DNA from: Phaseolus vulgaris
Taxonomy: Eukaryota; Streptophyta; Magnoliopsida; Fabales; Fabaceae
DNA: 64,000 nt
Reading direction: 5' to 3'
NCBI RefSeq assembly: GCF_000499845.2
Contig: NC_023759.2
Coordinates: 19,324,272-19,388,271, forward strand
In this document: positions 62,985 to 64,000 of the stretch, one piece after another
How the letters are laid out: every line of letters starts with the position of its first letter
Numbering within the stretch: the first letter of the stretch is position 1
Notes under the pieces: model-generated
The model's input: the letters and a program-made list of their open reading frames with translations, nothing else
What the model was told of the DNA's origin: nothing
The model's database searches: none
Translations under genes and position numbers: made by a program

Positions 62985-63314
62985 CATGGTCAAAACCACA
63001 CATTTAGGTATAAATTCTAGAAGGTAGGTTAAAAACCCAAATTCTAGGTGCCTTGTCTTGAAAATGTGGGCTTGGTACAAGCCCATTTCGCTAAATACAC
63101 TCCCTTTTATGCTATGTGAACCTACTTTAGCCTATTTTGCTATTTGGACCCCAAAACTGAGCCCAAATTATTTACAAACATGTTTTTGTCTTTTAAGAAG
63201 ACTAGAAGAAAGAACAATTTAGTGGGGCCTTGACTTGATTGCTGAGATGACTACTCACAATGTGAATTGTCTCTTGAGTCCTTGGTCATCTTCTTGGCTA
63301 CTTGGATTGTATCA
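62801..63314 (-). repeat. Family A gypsy 3' LTR, inner part (minus strand)
   Basis: In complement the LTR starts TGATACAATCC at 63314, just after the purine-rich GGGGCA tract, and runs to the E1 junction. It contains the TATA-like CCTATAAATAG (about 62909-62919). Confidence 0.65.
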
Positions 63315-63668
63315 TGCCCCTCAAGTTGGAGAGAATTCGACCTTAAATTTAGAACTCTGCAAATAACATAGTTAGTTTGTTCACATAAAAAATATTGAGA
63401 GGTGGGGTATGTGAAGTAAACTTATGTTCATGAAGCTTTGGGAGTTGATATGGGTAAGTTCTAGATACAAGACATTTTTGGAAAGAATGTTTGGGGATGA
63501 AATGACTTTTTGAAGATAATCCTCTTAGAAGGTGAGAACCTTTATGAGGTGTTTGAATTGCATCCCAAAACTTCTTTGTCCAAGATGTCAAGTATTTAGA
63601 TTTATTAGGTAATGAAAAAGAGAAGGAAGAAGAACACCTTGAAGGTGCAGTTTGTGTTCTGGCACGGG

Positions 63669-63974
63669 TCAACATGATTGTTTTTGTAGTGTAAGGTGAG
63701 ATATTGTGACCCGGTTTATCTTTTCTTTCTTTATCTTTTTCATTTTTATTTGGTCCTCATGAACTTCTTTGGGAGAGAGGGGTTTTAAGATAATCTTATA
63801 CCCTTGGAAGTTGAAAGACGTTTTATTGGTATGACTATCATGTAAAACTTGTCTATCATATTGCCAAGGCCTTCCCAATAGAATATATGTTGCTTCCATT
63901 GGCACAACATCATATAAAACCCCATCTTTATACTTTCCTATAACAAAAGTTATGAGGACTTGTTTAGTAACCAT
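63669..63974 (-). pseudogene. Gypsy family A protease-region fragment (right copy)
   Basis: The 101-codon frame reads FVIGKYKDGVLYDVVPMEATYILLGRPWQYDRQ (positions about 63935-63845), then YKIILKPLSPKEVHEDQIK. This is the protease C-terminal part and linker of plant gypsy elements. After a stop, about 330 bp of non-coding spacer leads straight to the 3' LTR at 63314. The spacer also resembles that of the left copy. RT, RNase H and integrase are missing. The element continues beyond the window end. Confidence 0.75.
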
Positions 63975-64000
63975 GATTTCACCTTTGGCACTAAGCCATT

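Overview
The window is nuclear plant DNA, most likely from a legume: AT-rich, intron-containing genes packed with LTR retrotransposons, MITEs, CACTA and MULE remnants. The species is an inference from overall retroelement style. I find two real host genes, both on the minus strand; nearly everything else is transposable-element DNA or unrecognised AT-rich sequence. No bacterial operon, CRISPR array, rRNA or tRNA gene was seen.

Gene 1 (33994 down to 5340) is a plastid-type homologue of the transcription-repair coupling factor Mfd (Arabidopsis At3g02060 type). I assembled 13 exons with GT..AG borders that join in frame to 822 codons, so the gene looks intact although it spans 28.6 kb. Its introns are full of insertions. 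Intron 12 (8 kb) holds three copia remnants and a gypsy piece. Intron 8 holds a tandem repeat and a gypsy gag remnant. Intron 7 (7.9 kb) holds a TRIM split by a hAT MITE, a small non-autonomous LTR element with a minisatellite, and a complete but gag-less copia element with a 5-bp target duplication. Intron 6 holds a retroelement remnant carrying a piece of a plant alpha-mannosidase gene. Intron 1 holds a MITE.

Between the genes (34-48 kb) there is a (TA)n tract just upstream of gene 1, a MULE/FAR1 transposase remnant, one end of a CACTA element with its broken TNP2 transposase, a gypsy LTR remnant, a GTGTC-rich repeat, a Tourist-like element, and directly beside it a 1.25-kb fold-back element with long inverted arms.

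Gene 2 (53050 down to 48245) is a KUP/HAK/KT potassium transporter, closest in my recognition to KUP4/TRH1, with 9 coding exons joining to 785 codons.

The right end (55.9-64 kb) is nested LTR elements. An internally deleted gypsy family (A) on the minus strand is interrupted by a GC-rich Tat-type gypsy element (E1). E1 lacks integrase, has an LTR in the wrong orientation at one end, and is flanked by 184-bp direct repeats of family A LTR sequence. Another family A copy with the same internal deletion lies at the left end of the window on the plus strand.
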